A stretch of 64,000 nucleotides of DNA from Tetramitus jugosus. Taxonomy: Eukaryota > Heterolobosea > Eutetramitea > Acrasida > Vahlkampfiidae. The DNA lies in NCBI GenBank assembly GCA_937625935.1, contig OW569347.1, positions 248,001-312,000 on the forward strand. Direction: 5' to 3'. Position 1 is the stretch's first letter, and every line of letters begins with the position of its first letter. The position numbers were made by a program, and so were the translations under genes. The notes below the pieces were generated by a model. It was not told the origin of the DNA. It was given only the letters and a program-made list of their open reading frames with translations, and searched no databases. Shown here piece after piece: positions 61,385 through 64,000 of the stretch.

Positions 61385-64000
61385 ATGACAAAGGATGTTC
61401 GGTTAGAGGTCATAGTGGAAAAACTGTTGGCCGCTTTCTCTAATCTGGATGAACAAGCAGTTTCAAGCTTTCTGCATGATCCTAGTATTCATACCCACAT
61501 TCAAGCTTTTTTGGATGGAAAGGAACCTCACAAGTTAATGTTTTCGTCATCAAAAGATCCCGATGGTACCTACTCGTTGCACTTGGAGATATCAGACAAG
61601 AGGCTAAAGATTACAGATCAAGCACTGTACATTATAAGAAAGAAGGCCGAGCCATTACCACAGAAAGATGGTCATCTTGCGGTAATATCAGGTATTTTGG
61701 ACCAACACTCTCTCGATACCTTTCAAACTGTTCTACAAGATGTATATATCCCAATTCTCAAGCAAAATCAGAAGAATTATGCAGAAAATGAGTTGGTTTT
61801 TCTGAAGGAATTCGTATCAGCCACGGAGAAATTTTCTGAAAAGCTTGGTGAGGCTATTTCGTCGAAAACTTCAACACAACTGCTCACTCCTCCCAATATC
61901 ACGAATAATACGAAATCTTTGAGGGATGGTGTTGTTGATCCAAGAACAATCAATCAATGTGAAAGTAAGTATCATTCTGGTGTAGTAGTACATTTACAAC
62001 AATTTTAACACCAAGACTGTAGATTTAATGAGGACTTGGATGCATGAAATTCAGAGCATACTGGATGAAAACTGCACAATCGGATCGGATAATGGACCAA
62101 ATTCAGAAATGGAACACTGGAAGACCAGGTTCTCAAAATTGAATGGAGTTCTTGAGGAGTTAAAGAAGGAAGAGTTCAAAGTCGTTATTTCGATTCTGAA
62201 GATATCTAATTCTGATTTGTCAAAGGAGTGGACAGCATTTGATATTCAACTAACAGACAGCATCAATGAATCAAAAGATAATGTAAAATATTTGAGTACT
62301 CTCGAAAAGTACATCGATGTTTTATATACAGGCAAACCAACACAGATCATTGATCTGCTTCCTGGTTTGATGAAAAACATTACAATGATTTTCACTCTTT
62401 CAAAATACTACAGCAACAAAGGTAATGTAGGATGACGTTTTATTCATTAATACTGTGATGCTAATAATTTGATATGAATGATAGATCGGATTGGTTCTCT
62501 ATTCACAAAGATCAGTTCACAGATGATAAATGTGTGTAAGGATGCACTTTCGTCAGAAGGTCGACTTTGGGACCAAGGACTCATTCTCATAAAAAATTTG
62601 AAGGATTGCATAAGATTGAAGGACGAATATCAAAAGTGTTATCGTTTGGAGAAGGAGAAACTTCGAAAGCAAAAAGGAAAGCAGTTCGAGTTTACTGAGC
62701 TCGAATTATTTGGAAAATTTGAATTATTTTGTAGTCGTATTCGCACACTCATTGAATTGTTTTCAACAATCGAGCAATTTAAATCGCTTCAAACGCACAA
62801 CATCGAAGGGATGGATGGACTAATCACAAAGTTTTTTGGTTATGTCGAAGATTTAAAACGAAAATCAACTAATTTATTGGATTACACCAAGAACTCATTC
62901 GACAAGGATTACATGGCTTTCAACAAGAAAATAGCACACCTCGAACAATCTCTTCAGGTCACAATCAACACAAGTTTCGAGAACATCTCCAGCAGCGAAC
63001 ATGCACTCAATCTTCTAAAGAAGTTTCAATCAATCTTGTTGAGAGAGAGTTTACAATCCGAACTCGAAAATAAGTACACCGTGATATTTCACAACTATGG
63101 ACTCCAACTTGAACATGTGCAAAAAATTTATGAAAGATTTAAGGAAGGGCCCCCTATGGTAAGAAACGCTCCTCCGGTCTCAGGAAGCATCATTTGGTGT
63201 CGGCAATTAATGAGGCGCATTGAAGACCCAATGATGAAATTCCAGCAAATTCCTACTATTATGGAGTCCAAAGAGTCGAAGAAAATTATCAAGAAGTATA
63301 ATAAGGTGCTTCGTGCATTGTTCAAATTTGAACAATTGTGGATGGATGCATGGGAGAGTACAATCGAGCAGGCGAAATCAGGACTGAAAGCTACCTTGCT
63401 GGTGAAGCTAGAGAACAAGTTCTTCGTTAATTTCGATCGAGAAATTCTACAACTGATCAGAGAGATGAAATGGTTGATGAAATTGGGTGTAGATATACCA
63501 GAAAGCGCCAAAATGGTTCTTCTGCAAGAACAGAAATTCAAATACTACAATAATCAGCTTTGGCACACACTTCGAGAATACGACCGAATTGTTCAAATGG
63601 TGAAAAGGGATACAAGAGAGTTATTGGCTCCCCATCTGATGGATTTAGAAAAGAAGTTAGAGCCGGGTAACACTCTGTTGACATGGACTTCCATGAACAT
63701 CGATGTTTATCTAAAACAAATTCATAAGGGATTATGCAAGTTCGAAGATATGGTGAAGAAAATCAATGATGTTATTGACAGCCGTGTCCAAAAGAATTTA
63801 AAATCTATTAGTAAGACTTTATTAGTTGATCTCCCAGTTGTTGAAACATTTTCTTTAGAAGAGTTTGTTGAGAGACAACATAGATTAATATCATCACACT
63901 CAAAGACAATGAACATTAAGAATATCGAAGTTGAAAAGGCTGTCAACGACATCGTACATATGGTCTCGACTTATCCTCTTGAAGATGCATCCATTCTCGT
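61385..64000 (+). CDS. Axonemal outer-arm dynein heavy chain (DNAH5/DNAH8-like), N-terminal part
   Basis: Exons 61385-61964, 62023-62421 and 62485 to the right edge (introns 58 and 63 nt) give 831 complete residues; the gene continues past the window. The product is the dynein tail (DHC_N1): DPRTINQCENLMRTWMHEIQS, EMEHWKTRFSKLNGVLEEL, SKEWTAFDIQLTDSINESKDNVKYLSTLEKY, GLMKNITMIFTLSKYY, then RNAPPVSGSIIWCRQLMRRIE with DPMMKFQQ. The EYWK-type motif and the APPVSGSIIW region are closest to the gamma/DNAH5-8 class. It is the motor of the outer arm that drives flagellar beating. Divergent from the STPGR gene. Confidence 0.93.

Overview
The window looks like nuclear DNA of a heterolobosean amoeboflagellate, most likely a Naegleria species. 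The reasons are dense genes on both strands with intergenic gaps often under 150 bp, few and short GT-AG introns (mostly about 50-135 nt), many poly-Asn/poly-Gln tracts, and a flagellar gene set (delta-tubulin, an axonemal dynein heavy chain, a PG-rich axonemal protein) beside ordinary amoeba housekeeping genes. The genus is inferred from style; there is no marker gene here that fixes the species. About 37 protein genes, one tRNA-Asn and one complete hAT transposon can be supported. Most multi-exon models were rebuilt by hand and close in frame.

Layout. 0-10 kb: a partial gene at the left edge, an EMAPII/Arc1-like tRNA-binding protein, a TRIC-like membrane protein, a coiled-coil protein, adenine phosphoribosyltransferase, a small unknown, an NFRKB-type INO80 subunit, a free-standing EF1B-like domain, the proteasomal deubiquitinase UBP6/USP14 (with a 10-nt first exon) and a PIN/NYN-like protein. 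10-20 kb: tRNA-Asn(GTT), three unknown proteins, ALDH7/antiquitin, a small heat-shock protein, delta-tubulin and a divergently transcribed coiled-coil protein. 20-28 kb: an NAGPA-like lysosomal enzyme, an orphan 7TM protein, a DUSP11-like RNA 5' phosphatase with an RDY-repeat tail, a sterol C5-desaturase and the NVL/Rix7 AAA-ATPase. 27.7-31.2 kb: a NudE/NDEL1 dynein-regulator gene whose third intron carries a 2,392-bp hAT element (28230-30621) flanked by a perfect 8-bp target duplication; its transposase has one early stop codon.

31-54 kb: a U-box-like plus double-WWE ubiquitin ligase, a C2-domain protein, a SET/MYND methyltransferase, a secreted SGNH esterase, a second orphan 7TM protein, complete REV3 (DNA polymerase zeta), a beta-helix protein, an F-box/LRR-like protein, a P4-ATPase flippase, a membrane protein with three Mog1/PsbP-like units, and a mitochondrial MaoC dehydratase. 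54-64 kb: a 1,730-residue receptor with EGF-like, REJ/GAIN and GPS regions, seven membrane helices and a C-terminal RGS domain; a six-exon STPGR/ODF3-like axonemal protein; and, divergent from it, the 5' part of an outer-arm dynein heavy chain that runs off the window.

The most interesting points are the GPS-7TM-RGS receptor, E2F-like sites in the two divergent flagellar promoters (and in front of an unknown coiled-coil gene), the hAT insertion that leaves the host NudE intron spliceable, and the EF1B-like domain that lacks the exchange-critical residues.
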